Shown: positions 44,340 through 57,589 of the stretch, piece by piece
How the letters are laid out: each line of letters opens with the position of its first letter
Position numbering within the stretch: position 1 is the stretch's first letter
Assembly (NCBI GenBank): GCA_008973525.1
Contig: WACJ01000519.1
Coordinates: forward strand, 2,046,001 to 2,110,000
Source of the DNA: Stenopsyche tienmushanensis
Lineage: Eukaryota > Arthropoda > Insecta > Trichoptera > Stenopsychidae
DNA length: 64,000 nucleotides
Reading direction: 5' to 3'
Position numbers and translations under genes: made by a program
Notes under the pieces: model-generated
The model's database searches: none
What the model saw: the letters and a program-made list of their open reading frames with translations, nothing else
What the model was told of the DNA's origin: nothing

Positions 44340-45950
44340 ACGATAACGAAGAAAAGAGAGATTATACAACTTAATATATATGTCTTATAACTTTCGACCG
44401 GGTCGGTATTCTGTGTTCTGCGCCTCAAGGCAAGTTGCGCCCGTGGCGAACGTTTGCTTTTCCACGCCCTTGTTACGATCCTGCATTTTGCGACCTTATG
44501 CTTGAGCTTAGTTTGTGTCTAGACACTGTGATGAAAACATCTTATATTTATATTTAAAATTCAATGGCAAAGTGAATAGGATGGGTGTTATGGGATAGGA
44601 TGGGTGCCACACGCCTTGATCAAACACAGTACAAACGAGCGACGAAATACATGCTGCGCCTTCTTGACAATACACTTACACAAACACGCAAATATCTTAT
44701 CTTATCTTATTATACTCCAACAATAAAATAATTTAGACGGAATCCATATATCCTGATTTTGTACGAGCATCGTTCATAGATCTCGGGAAGTACAAATGTC
44801 CAGACAGCAAGCCTTTATTGTTCAGGGCCATATAAAATTTCATACACAAAGAGGATCAATTCTCGTGCTATCGAAAGGAAAGAAGATTACATTTTCTTTT
44901 GAAAGTAGGTCTTATGGATTTCCAACGCAAACTTATTCTTGTGTCAACACAATGGTTGCAATATTGTGCAGGGAATCCAATATGGGATTTAATAATGCAA
45001 TCTTTCGCGGATGCTCAAACACCGGATTTGAAATATACGTTTAATTGTTAAAATCATCAACGCTGTTGGTGTACTTTAATATCGAGCGTGTGCGGTGCAA
45101 CGCATGACTGTTTAAATTATATTTGGACAGTTATTGAATCTATATTTACAATATTGCAGGCGTACGGATTGGAGCCATAATCTTCTTAGTATAATGGGTT
45201 TTCGAAAATTCAATTTCATATTCAAATTGTAACCATAATGCAGGTAAAATGCACAGTGTTATTATTTTGACGCTTTGCCTTTGACCTTTTATTTCCCAAA
45301 GGAGTTCAAAATTTTGTTTATTAATATTATTTATAAAATACACGATAATAAATATATATTAATATAAAAATCGTAGCGTTTTGACAGTGAACGCTCATCC
45401 AGTGGGTCACCCAGATGTATCTATCTATCTCTATAAGGAATTCACATGATGATCCTATTGGATTGGACGAATTTTATAGTTCGATAGTGTGTATCGACAA
45501 TCACGAATCGTCATTTAAATAGATTTGTTTTAGCTATGCAGTGATATTTCACTGGTGTCAGAAATAATTGAAATATTTAAATTTGTAATAAGCTATTTTA
45601 GATTAAGCTTTTATTAACTGCTCGTTAATCGTCCCTCGATTAATTTTGCATATTAATTTTATTAATAATATCATTAAAAAATATAAATTATTTTTTTGAC
45701 ATGTCTTAATACTCGTCCCACTGAAATCCACTTAATTCCTCACGGCTGATTGAACCATTTATGAGATGCAAATTGGGATGGCTATCTATATGGAAGAGTG
45801 TGCACCGTATGTGGTGCGGTCTTAATTAGTTCGCGCTTTTTTTTGTCGGGATAGACAAAAAGAGGTCCGGCGACGGGATTGGGTCTATTTTTAAAATTTA
45901 AAAGGCAGGAACGGCAGACAGTCACCAGAAATACCCGAAAATGATTCCGT
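44340..45950. other. Spacer with one LTR-edge motif
   Basis: TTCACTGGTGTCAGAAAT at 45548-45565 is an LTR terminus plus primer-binding-site motif on the plus strand. No gene is recognised. Confidence 0.4.
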
Positions 45951-45959
45951 CCAAAATAA

Positions 45960-46375
45960 TTTTAATAAATCAAAGGAAGTTTTGGTATACGTGAGGACCG
46001 CGAGACAATTTCCCGTGCGCGTGGGAAGCTGGCAGCTCCCGGGCTCCTGGTGTGGGCGGGAGGTGGTTCCATCGACCTACGCACGGGACGCTCTCCTCGC
46101 TCCCGCTGCTCCCGCCATATGCTCTCCTCGTTTTCGCTTTCTTCGAGAGTTTCTTCAACTACACTACGAGAGGAAGCGTCTCTCCCGCCTGGCAGCCGGG
46201 AGAGAGGACCAAAAAATAACAATTAATGAATTCATTTTTATTTCGTCCGCGGACGCGCCACGGCAGGAGCGACAAGGATACAAAAAGAGGGCAAATACTC
46301 CAGCGACAAGTCATCGACGAGGAGGACGCTGGGAGTATAACGCGCCAATTAGTCAAAGTTGCTTTGCGCTTTAAC
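45960..46375. other. GC-rich island, unassigned
   Basis: Markedly GC-rich against AT-rich flanks, open in several frames on both strands (plus 45982-46374, minus 46222-45962), as GC-rich DNA often is. It could be a promoter/first-exon island or a foreign repeat. No TATA box or splice structure can be tied to it. Confidence 0.35.
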
Positions 46376-46689
46376 TGCCTCGTCGAATAGAAGAACCCCT
46401 ATCATATTTATCAATGAAAGCGACACACTGAGCTAATTATTTTTTTATATCCCCTACACTTAAATTCTTTTTAAATCATTATTTTTAAAAATAAATACAT
46501 TTATGTATATGCATTGTTAAGTAAAATTTTAAGCTTTAAATGTGGTTGTGTAATATATAATAAAATAGGCTTGCTACTGGTGTAACGGTTTCTTTATGAT
46601 GCATACAACAGAAGCGGCGCGACGCATGCGCGTAGCGTTTCTATGATGACAAACACACTACAAACAAAATGTTGAAAGAATATTTTATG

Positions 46690-46835
46690 GCCTTAAATAT
46701 GAAATATAAATTCATTCAATTGTCCGTCACGGCTATGCTTGGTGCCACGTATTGGGTAGGTCCAATTTTCGATGACTGTCGCATAAATCTGTCTGAATTT
46801 GCTAGATGGTTCTAATCAACTGATTTATTTCAGAC
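46690..46835 (-). repeat. Repeat family V, inverted fragment
   Basis: GTAGGTCCAATTTTCGATGA and CTGTCTGAATTTGCTA are reverse complements of 13080-13160. Confidence 0.5.
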
Positions 46836-46839
46836 TTAG

Positions 46840-49440
46840 TATAAATCTTATATATATAATCTTCTATTGTCTCTAAATAAATAAAAAAAATATTATTTTC
46901 TATTTAAAAAAAAAAAAATAATAAAATAAAACCGATTAATATTTTTTTTAAGCAGTCACTTGCGATAGTAAAACAGTTTCTCTTATTTTCTCTTAGGTAA
47001 GAACTATAGCCACATTCTTATTAATTAAGATATTTTGATAAATATTAATTTAAAATGATTATAAGGGTTAAAATCGTGTCAACCAAGATGCGCCTTTTTT
47101 GCCTTTTTATCAGCCAATAACTTTTATATTTTTTTATTTTTTTTTGGCGTGTATTTTAAAAATGTCAATAAGCATCTGATAAAAGCGGACCACAGTTTGA
47201 AGCACCTGTCCGCATTAAATTTCGGATGCATCTCAATCGTCTTGTGCTCTCTTTTTAATCCCTTTATTTTGTATATGTCTGTCTCGCTTTACGCAATCGG
47301 CTTTTCTACTTTAAGTATAGTCTGTTCTTTCTCGCACCTCCACGACGTATCAGGGAGCTCTCCTTTGGACTTTGGCGATGGGCGCGAAACAAAGAAATAT
47401 AGCGATCCTTGTTTAACGGTCCTGATGGGAGTTTGAAAGATAAGATGTTTCTTTCCTGCAGAGTTGGACAACCGGACGTTGCAATGGAGCCGATTAAAAA
47501 ATTAATGACACGCGACGACGGCAAATTTGATGGACGTATTTTTTAGTCTTATTGCCAAAGCTGTCAAGCGGTCGGCCGACGCATAACGGCGACGAAAAAA
47601 TATTTGAATTTAATTGTTTTGGTTTGGATTCATTTGTTTTTTTTTTATTATTTAAATACAAATAATGTAAATTATAAAAGTACGCTATCAATAACAATGG
47701 CATTATTGCGTATTTATTGGATGTCGCGTGTATTTGATGAGTTGTAAAGGATATCGCCGCAGTTGGAGAGTCTCTGCGGCAGGGGATGAAGGCTAGAATC
47801 CGGGGAAAAAGTCCCCAGTTCCATTCGGGCAACGAGGGATAACTGACGTACCCGTCTCTACCAACGAACCGTGTTCCGAGCGCGACAATACAAAATAACA
47901 ATTAAAACGATTATCAAACAATACGACCACGTTGACAATAATAATACACAATAAAAAAAATAAAACATTTTTATCGACTTCCTTAAAAATTAAAATTATT
48001 TACAAGCGATCTACTATATAAATATACAACTTTAATTCGGAGCTAAAGAGACGTTTTTAATTTTATTTTTTTAAGACATTTTTGTTTTTGTTTTTATCCC
48101 GCCGGAATAAAAAAATAAAAATATTTATACTAAAAAAAAAATTGACTGAGTACGAATAGAAGAGACTCCCCCTGAATTTATTAAGAGTTGACATTATATA
48201 AATATAAATAAATAATCGGTATACTTAAAAATTAGACAATAAAATTAATGTTGACAATACACGTGCGTGACAATAATATTAGTAAATGTCTTCCTGAAAA
48301 ATAAAATTATCATTATTAAAAATATTTTTTCTTATATATCCAATAAATTGATATTTTGAATATATTTATATTGAAGAAAGAAAATTCAACATATCACAAT
48401 GAATAAGGTATAATAATTATTATAATAATTTAAATTTATTTATTAGTTCCTTTTATTTAATTATCACTTTTTTAATTTAATAATTAGATTTCGAATTTAA
48501 TTATCTTTTTATTTTATTGTATATTAGTATATTTTATGCAAGCGTTCACGTTATTGTTTGTATAAATGCAAAATATTTTTGTAAAAAATCGACGAACAAT
48601 AGCAATAAAAATATTTTTTATCCGTCGATGACTTTTATGATGACAAATATTCCAGACCGAAATTCCGGGTTTCCGGGTCAACGATTATCATCTGTCATTG
48701 TAAATGGTCATCCTGAACCCCTAATATATAAATATCGATCCAAGTACGCAGACAATATAATTTTTTTCCGAAAATCTAATGGCTAATAAATTTGAATAAA
48801 AAAACGGCGCAATTAAGAAGGCGGCGAATATCTCCCAAAAATATTTCTTCGGCGACGTTTTATTGAAAAAGTTTCTCCCTCGGCATAGTTCTTAATTTTT
48901 TTTTTGGCAGACGAGACGCAAATAATTATATAAAAAAAGTAATATCATCCCAGTTTTTATCTCGGGCGCAATTTTCGAATAGTCATTCATTACACAAAAA
49001 GGGTTGTATCGCACCGAAGAAATAAACGATGCAAAAGATTAAGAACCATTAATTTTGCGTGCTGGCAAAGAAGCCCCCAGTTCCTTACATAAATTTGTTT
49101 ACAAATGGGATTAAATTTGCATCATTAGCGTGTCTTATTCCGCGCCAATTAATTGATAAAATGCCGAACGCAATTTATTGCCGTTAAACTCGGCACGGAA
49201 AGTGGCCCAAATTAAATATCATCAAATCAAAAATCTGTGAAAAATATGCAAGTCTCTCAAGCATTATATTAATATCTGCATGCATTTTATATTAGTCGGA
49301 GGGTTAGTTGTTATCTTGAGAAATTTCATCCCAGGCAGCAACAAAAGCGATTTTAAGATCATTCAGAGTCTGTGGTAGATTTGAGTTTTTCCTAACTCAT
49401 ATATCGGGCATGTCCTAAATATGCTCAATATGGCTCATAT
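46840..49440. other. Long spacer
   Basis: AT-rich. At 47745-47900 there is a GC-richer patch with two small hairpins (CCGCAG/CTGCGG; GGGGA/TCCCC). No exon is recognised. Confidence 0.35.
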
Positions 49441-49464
49441 CCAGAGAATCCAATCCCGAGTCAA

Positions 49465-49990
49465 AATTTGACTGATAAAATTCTTTTCTGCTGAGACACG
49501 AACTAAAACTCGCAAAATTCCCGATTTCCCGACAAATTATTTATTTCCGTCGCTGCAGATAAATATCTATATACTATAATATCTTGATGTGGTTCGTAAT
49601 TATATTATGGAGGGATACAAAAATTTTGAACTCCGTATCTATTATATTTCATATCGATATTCCCATTATTAGAGTCGAGGTGTAGTAAATACATCACCGC
49701 TAGGGAGATATTACACTAATAACAATTTGAAAAACATATATATACTGTAAATATATATACATAGATTAGACAGTTACTGTCCCTAGACGTTGACTAAGCT
49801 CGCCAATTAGTAGTTACGCCACTGTTTCCAAGCGTCCAGATTTCGATTTAGTAGACTTCATCGTGCTGGTGAAATTTACGATTTCTGTTAGATAAAAATT
49901 TCAATCCCGAATTTTTCGAGAATACATTTACTAATCCCGGAATTCATGAGCACCTAAAACAGTCCGGGATCCCGGGAATGGATTTCCTAC
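49465..49990 (+). repeat. Repeat family H, copy 2
   Basis: Near-colinear with 31-510, including TTTATTTCCGTCGCTGCAGA and TAGTAGTTACGCCACTG (reverse of a CAGTGGCGTAACTA end), ending at GGGATCCCGGGAATGG. Confidence 0.85.
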
Positions 49991-50333
49991 TAATATCACT
50001 GCCGATGAATTCCCGCATAGACCACAACATGTTTTCGAAGAATCTCTTCAATGTTCTGCTCAGCTGTCGGACTTCCATTGATGATTGCTAACTATGATCT
50101 AGCTTAGGAGCTTATATTGCTCCATGCCATCATAGATCCCTCGTGAAAGCTCACTGTTTGTTAGGGTAGTTATGGTAAGGAAGCACTCTCCACTTCTTCT
50201 GTAGACTCGCTTACGACCATCTTTTTACAAACTTTAATATAGTGTAACTTGGAGCAGAAGGGAGCACTCTTGGGGCACATTTCAACATATCTTCTAACTC
50301 CCATCTAGAACGGACTAGCAGAATAAAGATCCA

Positions 50334-50460
50334 CCACTTCTGACACCAGCGTAACGTCGTACGGGCGCTCTTGGAACACAGTCGCGCTCGCATGCGTGTT
50401 TATTCTCCTTTTGGACCGCGGCGAAGACGAGCTGGTAGAATAGAGATGGTTGGATGCTGA
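50334..50460 (-). mobile_element. LTR edge with tRNA-Leu primer-binding-site motif
   Basis: CACTTCTGACACCAGCGTAACGT-type junction (50334-50356), then GCGCTC and CGCTCGCATGCGTGTTT, resembling 29563-29660. LTR extends to the right on the minus strand. Confidence 0.55.
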
Positions 50461-50469
50461 TAAAAATAT

Positions 50470-52600
50470 TGTCATCTTAATGAAGTAATAGATTTTGTTA
50501 TTCTAAATGCAATTTGTCTGCAAGATGACAATATCTGCACAGATAAAATACAATGATAGGCCTTTCGAAATCTAGTTGAATGGAAACACTATGAGATTTT
50601 AGAGCGCTTAAATCTCATTTGCGATCTAGATCTATAGGTAGTTCCGTGATTATTTTTTTAAAGAAGACCTAATGGTTTAATTGATACGCGACAATTGCTG
50701 TCTCAAATAACGGACAACCCTAAACTCTTGATTAGCGAATTACACATAGATGCTATATATTTGTATGTCCACCACTTATCGTCCACACAAATCCACTTTT
50801 CTATCAGAACCGCGCAGCATGTGTAAATCTGGTATATCAATAAATGAGCCTTAACACTATTGATATTGTTGGGCCACATAATAGCGTTTTGAGTGTATAA
50901 TTGATATATGTGACTTTCTACCATTCATTATGATTCTAAGAAGACCACCAACGATCTAATATAATTTTAATATTTATTTTATAAACGTTACGAATCGCTT
51001 TTTGTAATATTTGAGAATATTTAAACGTGTAGTGGTGCCTTTACAGCCACTTGCTATCGCTTTGTATGATGAAACCGAGTCCAAAAGACTTGAAGATCTG
51101 ATAAATTTATAATGGCTCTTAATTCTACCCCGAAATAGATTTTTGTTGACGTTCTCATCAATAAAAAAGGAATTCGGTTTTCGATACGATTAATTGTTAC
51201 ACGTACCTTTGTATTTTTAGAGAATTCATGAAGAATTCTTACTTCAGTTAAAAATAGATTATTATGACTCAAACCGATCAAAACCATAAATAAATACCAT
51301 TAAGACTGAAAAAACATCCTTTGGGGGTAGTGAAAAACACAATAAAAATAAGCCCATTCAAATATAGGAATCCATATAATATTGGTCGATTATAAAAATG
51401 TGTTATTTTTGCAAAATGATCAAAACAGGCACCTATTAAAATTAAGAACAATATACTATTATGTTCATATAATGGTTTGATATTGTTATTTATAAATGTC
51501 CAAGAGCTTTATTTTCTTGTTCTATTTATATTTCTTTTGAGGATTTTAGCATTTTTTACTTTTCAGTATAAATAGAATTTTGATATTAAATGAGCCATTA
51601 AGACGAATGTATAAAATAAATGACATTTAATAAAACTTGTAAGAAAATGCGCTTTAATCAATATTCATATTTCTGACACCAGTGAAATTTTATAACAAAT
51701 GTATTTAAACGACTATTTTCAATGTTTTTTTTACAAAGAAGCCTATAACACAGATTTATATATTTATTGGGTACGATATATTAAAATATCAGGCGTGTAT
51801 TTGAATAGCGAGCATCATAGCATTCAATGAATATTCAAACGTCAGTATTTGCATACGTCAAACTGGCCAGCGTACGGACCCAATGCAATTATATATGTCC
51901 ATGACCGCACTACAAATATCGACGATGCTTAAGTTCGCTGAAATTGGTTGCTTGCGAGCGTTTCGTATTTATTCCAATATTGACTATACAAGAGAGCTAT
52001 GCCAATAGGTATTGAATAGATAGTTATGATTCGTGTGACTTGTATTCGAGCTCAGACTCATCTGCAGGAAGCAATAAAGAGCACGTCGCTCTCATCGGGA
52101 AATATCAACAAAGATAACACAGAACGTCATGTAAAGCTACGTTATAAGAAACGTGATGTCAGACTGTTTACACAGAGAGAAAATATATTATATGTGAACC
52201 CTTTCAGCGTGGAATGCAGAATCTCTTTGTGTTCGACACAGAATTGATGCTTAAACGTTTTGCACAACGAAGTTTTCAGATCAAAGCTTTCATATTGAAG
52301 CAAGATTACGAGAAGTAGAGTTGCCATCTGACACCATTTTTATTGCGTAGTAAATCTTCGAAAACACCAATGTGTCCGGTGGTAGTGTGTAATTTTTACC
52401 CACCAAAATCCCCCTCCTCTTCTCTTATGACCCGAGCTGTATATTGGTTCCACTACTTGGGAGCATGCCAGCCCGCTCGCCTAAGTGCATAGCAGAGTGC
52501 AAAGCCGTAAATTTAAAATTACATATCCACGAGGACACGATCTTTCTCCACTTCTTGCGGCTTTTTGCACTTTGAGCGCAAGGAAATCTAGCTAAAAATT
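50470..52600. other. Spacer with two LTR-edge motifs
   Basis: TTTCTGACACCAGTGAAAT at about 51670-51688 and ATCTGACACCATT at 52326-52338. No gene is recognised. Confidence 0.35.
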
Positions 52601-52614
52601 ATAATTTAACTAAA

Positions 52615-52800
52615 GCTCAGGAGGAGTATTTCCCCTCCCCCCCCCAAACTCTTACAAAAAGTCCTAAATGCCCTAAAATTGAAGGGAGTGGCCACAAGGC
52701 TTTCGTGTCCAACCGGTCCAAATTTTGGACCACTGACACATTGAAAGAGCTCCTCACGATCGAACGCCATGCCCGAATATGTCCACAGAACACGGTCTGC
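52615..52800 (-). pseudogene. LINE 3' coding-end fragment
   Basis: The minus frame reads VSGPKFGPVGHESLVATPFN, then FRAFRTFCKSLGGGG, matching 34990-35070 on the other strand. Confidence 0.7.
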
Positions 52801-52817
52801 GTTCATTTACGAATCTT

Positions 52818-52834
52818 CACACACACACACACAC
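52818..52834. repeat. (CA)n microsatellite
   Basis: About 8.5 perfect CA units. Confidence 0.9.
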
Positions 52835-53409
52835 TAAAATCGGTGAAAGCCCAAACTTACTGGCTTATTTATTTATGGCCTTTTATTCTTGTGCGTTCTG
52901 CCTTTTATTTCTGCTGCATAATACACGTATATCCACGCCATCCATCCTACAGTATCTTTAAGCATGGAAGAGGTCATGTTTAGGGGTCCCAATTTTCTCA
53001 GGATTATATCCTTTTCAATGATATGCTACATGTCATGCAAATTATTCAATAAGTTGTTTAACTTGAAGAGGTACCAGTTTGCCTGGATCAAGATTAAGAA
53101 AAAAACTTTTTATTATTGCCTCCAGATCTGACACCATTGGATTTCTTTATCTTGGGACGTGCCCTATTCCGTGGCTCGCACCCAACTAGTTTGAGAATAT
53201 AAATTCTTCCGAGATTTTAAATAAGTTATATTTGCTTGAATTTATCACGAATAAACTTCTAAATTATTTAACAAAAAAAAAACGAATAATATCCGATTAA
53301 TTTTATAAATATTCAAATTTACGAATATTGAAAAAAGGTCAAATATATTTGAATATCGAATATTCGAATACTCGATTGGGACCCGTAGTCATGTTATCTG
53401 GTTAGTGGC

Positions 53410-53830
53410 GGCATCCGGGCTTGTCTTAGTGGTGGCGCCTATAACCCTATGAGAGCCACCGAAAATGCTTGTCGCCATTTTCGTTTGTTCTGGGCCACGT
53501 CTCTTCAATTGCCCAGACCCAGGCGTGCAGCGTCTTTTTCTATTTGACTAGCCCAGCGTGGCCGAGGTCTTCCGACTGGTCTACTGCCACTCGGTTGGAT
53601 GTCCGAGACGGCTCGGGGGACTCGGTATGGCGGCATCCATGCCACATGACCTGCCCAATGGAGATGGCGGTGAAGGAATAAGCTAGTAATAGTCACCTTA
53701 TCGTACATGTCCATGACCTCGCAATTGGACCTCATGGTTTCAGTACCTTTTACGCCGCACCCTGGCCAGCCCTTTGGATTTAAAATACGTCCACCCATAT
53801 TGGGATTACAGTAGCACCAAATGGACAATC
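53410..53830 (-). pseudogene. LINE family Z C-terminus, best copy
   Basis: The minus frame 53828-53505 reads TETMRSNCEVMDMYDK, then HLHWAGHVAWMPPYRVPRAV, then GSRPVGRPRPRWASQIEKDA and ARLGLGN. The H/RLxWxGHVxxM...GRPRxRWxxQxExDxxRLG signature is intact enough to anchor the family. No stop occurs in this segment. Confidence 0.85.
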
Positions 53831-53839
53831 TCGTTGGAT

Positions 53840-54195
53840 TGTTTTTTATCCTCTTATGTTGGGCATCAGGTTAAACAGACCCTTAGCAGTCCGGGTCATC
53901 TTCGTTGTCGCCTTTTCTGTGTGTTCCGTTAATCGAAATTAAATGTCGATTTGCACCCCCAGATATCAGATCAGCTGGGAAATTTAGATTTTATGTTGAT
54001 CGATCGTCAAGCATGAGGGTGTGAGCTTCGTGTGGTTTTGAGGACCGAAAAGCTTCAGGCTCGCTTTTGATTTGAATCATTTCCTAGCTCTTATGATCGT
54101 GTCTTCGTAGGATCTTTGAAGATTTGGTGATGACGATAAGAGGCACGTCATCCGCGAAGGCAACCATTTAGGTTCCTGGAACATTGGGCAACCAT
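53840..54195 (-). pseudogene. LINE reverse transcriptase remnant with FADD motif
   Basis: The minus strand reads MVAFADDVPLIVITKSSK (FADD catalytic box, near 54168-54110). Further on in a broken frame it has YLGVQID and TEHTEKATTKMTRTAKGLFN then LMPNIRG, the thumb region of R1/jockey-like RT. Several stops. It abuts family Z; whether one element or two is not settled. Confidence 0.82.
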
Positions 54196-54249
54196 TTTTA
54201 GATTTTCTGTTGAACATCATCGATAACCATTAAAATGGAAACAACGAAT

Positions 54250-56280
54250 CCGTACTTGAAGACTACTATACTCAATTTTAAATGGGCAAACTTAAAAAAT
54301 ACTACATAGAATATTTCTCCTGAAATTCCGAATTTTCATGTGGCACTCCTCAATATGCTTATGTAAATTGCGATATTTTTTTTCCACCGGAGACTGATAT
54401 CGAATCGGAAACTTCAATTTGCTCTCCTCTTATCATATTTTTTTCTGAATTGGCGTGGATTTAACAAGCATTTGCTCTCTTTTAGAGTATTTCGTTACTT
54501 TAAGCTTTTGACTGTCTACGCTTGATACGATTAAAACATTTAGGCAGGCGAATGATGTGCTTGTTATTTCGTTTTGAACTCCAAAGGAAAATCGTTAAAA
54601 TACCAATTTGTTTAATATCTCAAAAATGATCATCGACATATATTTAATAATACTAATTTCGTTTTTGTGCTTTCAGTATAGAAAGTTTTGAAAGCAACTT
54701 TCAGTATAATTATATAAATATGGCCGCTAAGATTATTCAATTTAAAATTTTCTTTAAAGCTGATTGACTTTGATTTCATATTCGCTTAAATTTACCTAAA
54801 AGTAAAAAGTTTGAATATATTTAATGCAAACAAAATTCATATTTAATCAATACATTTTTAGATATATTCATCGAAGAATATTTTCAGACTTACATTATAA
54901 GCATTTGGTTGATTATTATAAATTTAAATGTATGCAAAAACAAGAACTCATCGAACTAGACTCAACGGCACAGAAAGTGGCCCAAACATAAACAGCGATA
55001 TGAAACAAATATGTTTAATTTATTTAATTATCCAGAATAGTAAAAAATAGATAAATATTGGGCCTTTATTGAAAGGCCCAATATTTTATTGCTAGTTGTT
55101 TAAATAAGTCAGTAAAAGACTCTTGGATATCGATATCTCTTTTTTCAGTACACTAAGTAATTCCGGGAGGAATTTAATTAAAGCTAGAACATCCCCTGAA
55201 AAATATACAGTTTGCATAGTTGAATCGAAATACAATTTATCAAGTGAAGCACGCCCCATAAAGATGCGCTTTTCTCTCATGCATGCAAAGCTCTCTTTAT
55301 AAATCGTCGACTTCCTCCACGGCATCCCAGAACCTGGTCTGTTCCCGTCATAAAATGAATGGATGAACCCTCTCGTGAATACCAGCTACAAAATTCAAAA
55401 GGATCACCTTATGTTTTATGTATATACCATTTTGAATTCGCTGTAAAACGCAGAGACTTTCGCCTCGGACCGATATATGCGTCCATTATCTGCAATGCGA
55501 GTCTGCAGGCTTTGCACAATGGACGATAAAATCCTTTTTCCGAGCCAATGGAGCCTTAAACTCCGAAGTACTTGCATAATGCGCCTCGATTGTGAACACC
55601 TACCGGTGCTATCCTGGAAAATCGACGTGGACTCAATTGACAATGGCGAAGCGGAAAATGAAGTCATCCCATTGTGGACTTAATGGGAAATTGAAATTAA
55701 ACTTTCGCTATTGTGGGCGGAAGTTGTAACCGGTTTTCTATTTTTGCTCGGCCCTCTCATTTGCTTTAAAAAATACATTGGGTATTTTTTCTTTGAAATT
55801 TCATCAAAGCCGTCGTAAAGTTTCCGATTAAGGGCATCCCTTAGAATACTCCCTATTAATTTTTAACAACTTTTTTCAATAAGAAACTTTCGACTCAATT
55901 GCCTTTTGAAAGTGATGCTTTTCTGATGCGAACAATGTAGCTTTAAAATATTACAAAAGGCTTTGGGGGAATATTTTAAATACCACGAAAAAGTACACAA
56001 TAAGTACATTTTTGGGAGGATCCCTTTCTGTGATTATATGATCTGAACTCAATCGCCAAACTTGTGGCTTTCCTTTTAAACATATATTTTTTATTCCAAT
56101 ATACACATAGATACGTCATCTAGAATGTATCCTCTTGGGTGAGTACTCTGGTCACCCAACTCACTCACAACTTCTTGTAACCAAGTTTTTCCGACACAAT
56201 ATCAACATGGAAACTTCAAGTAATGTCAGGATAATTCTTCGTGAAGATCGTCAAGTATCACACGGTGACCATTTTGCGCT
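54250..56280. other. Spacer
   Basis: The open frames 55092-55325 (minus) and 55477-55683 (plus, begins near CRLC) are unassigned. Contains the hairpin at 55054-55085. Confidence 0.3.
55054..55085. repeat. Perfect 14-bp inverted repeat, 4-nt loop
   Basis: AATATTGGGCCTTT at 55054-55067 and its exact complement at 55072-55085 around ATTG. Confidence 0.95.
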
Positions 56281-56289
56281 TATTCTTCA

Positions 56290-56670
56290 ATTTTTTGCTA
56301 CAAGTTCATCAGAAATAAGTGATGATTTCCCACTCCTTGTTTCGTCGTGAGCATCAGTATGGTCTTCTCTGAATAACCTAAACCACTTCCTGACATGTTG
56401 TCGACTTGTCACATCACTACCGTAAACTTCTGTGGATATTCGCGGCGATATTGTTCTGGAAAGACAAAAACGGTGGCAAAAGCGTGTGACGACATCCCCA
56501 TTTAAAGAATTTACTGTAACTAAAAAAAGGAGCTGACAAACACGCGAGATCAAACAAATTGACCGTGAAGATCTCTCCTACACGCCAGACGTGCCAACTT
56601 CGAAATAAAAAATCCCCCGGTGTCAGAAGTCGTTGTAACCTTATTTTCTAGATTATCAACAAAAACAAAG
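56290..56670 (-). mobile_element. Mariner element (group M1), internally deleted
   Basis: The minus frame (56553-56287) includes STEVYGSDVTSRQHVRKWFR, then LFREDHTDAHDETRSGKSSL and ISDELVAKN. On its right side GTGTCAGAAGTCGTTGTAAC then CTTATTTTCTAGAT is the terminal region shared with 59600 and 35420. Confidence 0.8.
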
Positions 56671-56679
56671 CTAATGAAC

Positions 56680-57585
56680 TTCCGTGGATTTTAGTGAATC
56701 TTTACTAAAATTCAAAATTTTGATGATTTACTCCTTGTATAATGATATTTTCCTTGTTTTATCAACGTTGCCAACACTTTTGCACACTCGTTATAAACGT
56801 GAAATGCTTGTATTGTATTTCCATCTTCCCTAACGTGAATCGCACCAATGCTCGCTAAAAGTTACAAGAAATGTTTGTTTTTTTCGGTCAATAGAAGTTT
56901 ACTCTGGTATAGTTTTTGAGGCTGTATTTTCAAGGATATCAAAGTTAGGAACGAAAAACAAAAAAATAGCCCAAGTCTCGTCAATTGGTTTTCTTTCGTC
57001 TCTGACGCTTTTCGGCACTTCGTTCATCAACTGTCAGTTGGAGTATAAATTAAAATCTGCCCTACGCAGTAATTGATATCTAGTTAAATTAGCGTCTTTC
57101 GCCAATTCCAACTTTGAAGACCTCCACTACCTTTTCTCCCGTCGCCATCGATCAACGTCCCACCACTGTGCGGATGCTTAAAAATTCCCCAGAGAGTTTC
57201 GCCTAATTTTCACTTCTCGACCGCAGTAAAATGAAAACCTCTTAAGTATAATTGGATTTAAAATTCCCCTCGACGAATTCATCGCATGCCTACAGTTCTA
57301 TTGGAAGTCAAACATTTTGGCACAGAGGCAAATTTGTAAGCTCCTTAAGTTGAGAGTATGTCTTTAAGTAGGTTTAAAGTTCTGAAACCTGGATCGTTAT
57401 CAGGATTATGCATTTGTTAAAGTGAAAAACGAGTAAAGATAATACGCAGATCGTGTAAAAAGTGATATCGATAGGATTTGCTCGCGAATGAGTTATTCCA
57501 TCGCACACCGCAACAGGCGAAACGTGTTAAAATGCAACTTTCATGGATTCCCACGATTGAAACAAAAGATACATTATGGGACTAC
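56680..57585. other. Spacer
   Basis: Nothing recognised. Confidence 0.4.
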
Positions 57586-57589
57586 TCGT

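Noticed and set aside
45962..46374. Protein gene on either strand in the GC island
   Set aside because: Several overlapping open frames in GC-rich DNA; none shows a domain.
47149..47901. Exons of a host gene on either strand
   Set aside because: Acceptor-like TTTCCTGCAG at 47451-47460 and several open frames exist, but no linked donor, phase or recognisable protein.
55477..55683. ZAD-type zinc finger suggested by CRLC near the start
   Set aside because: The second cysteine pair at the right spacing and any C2H2 fingers are missing.
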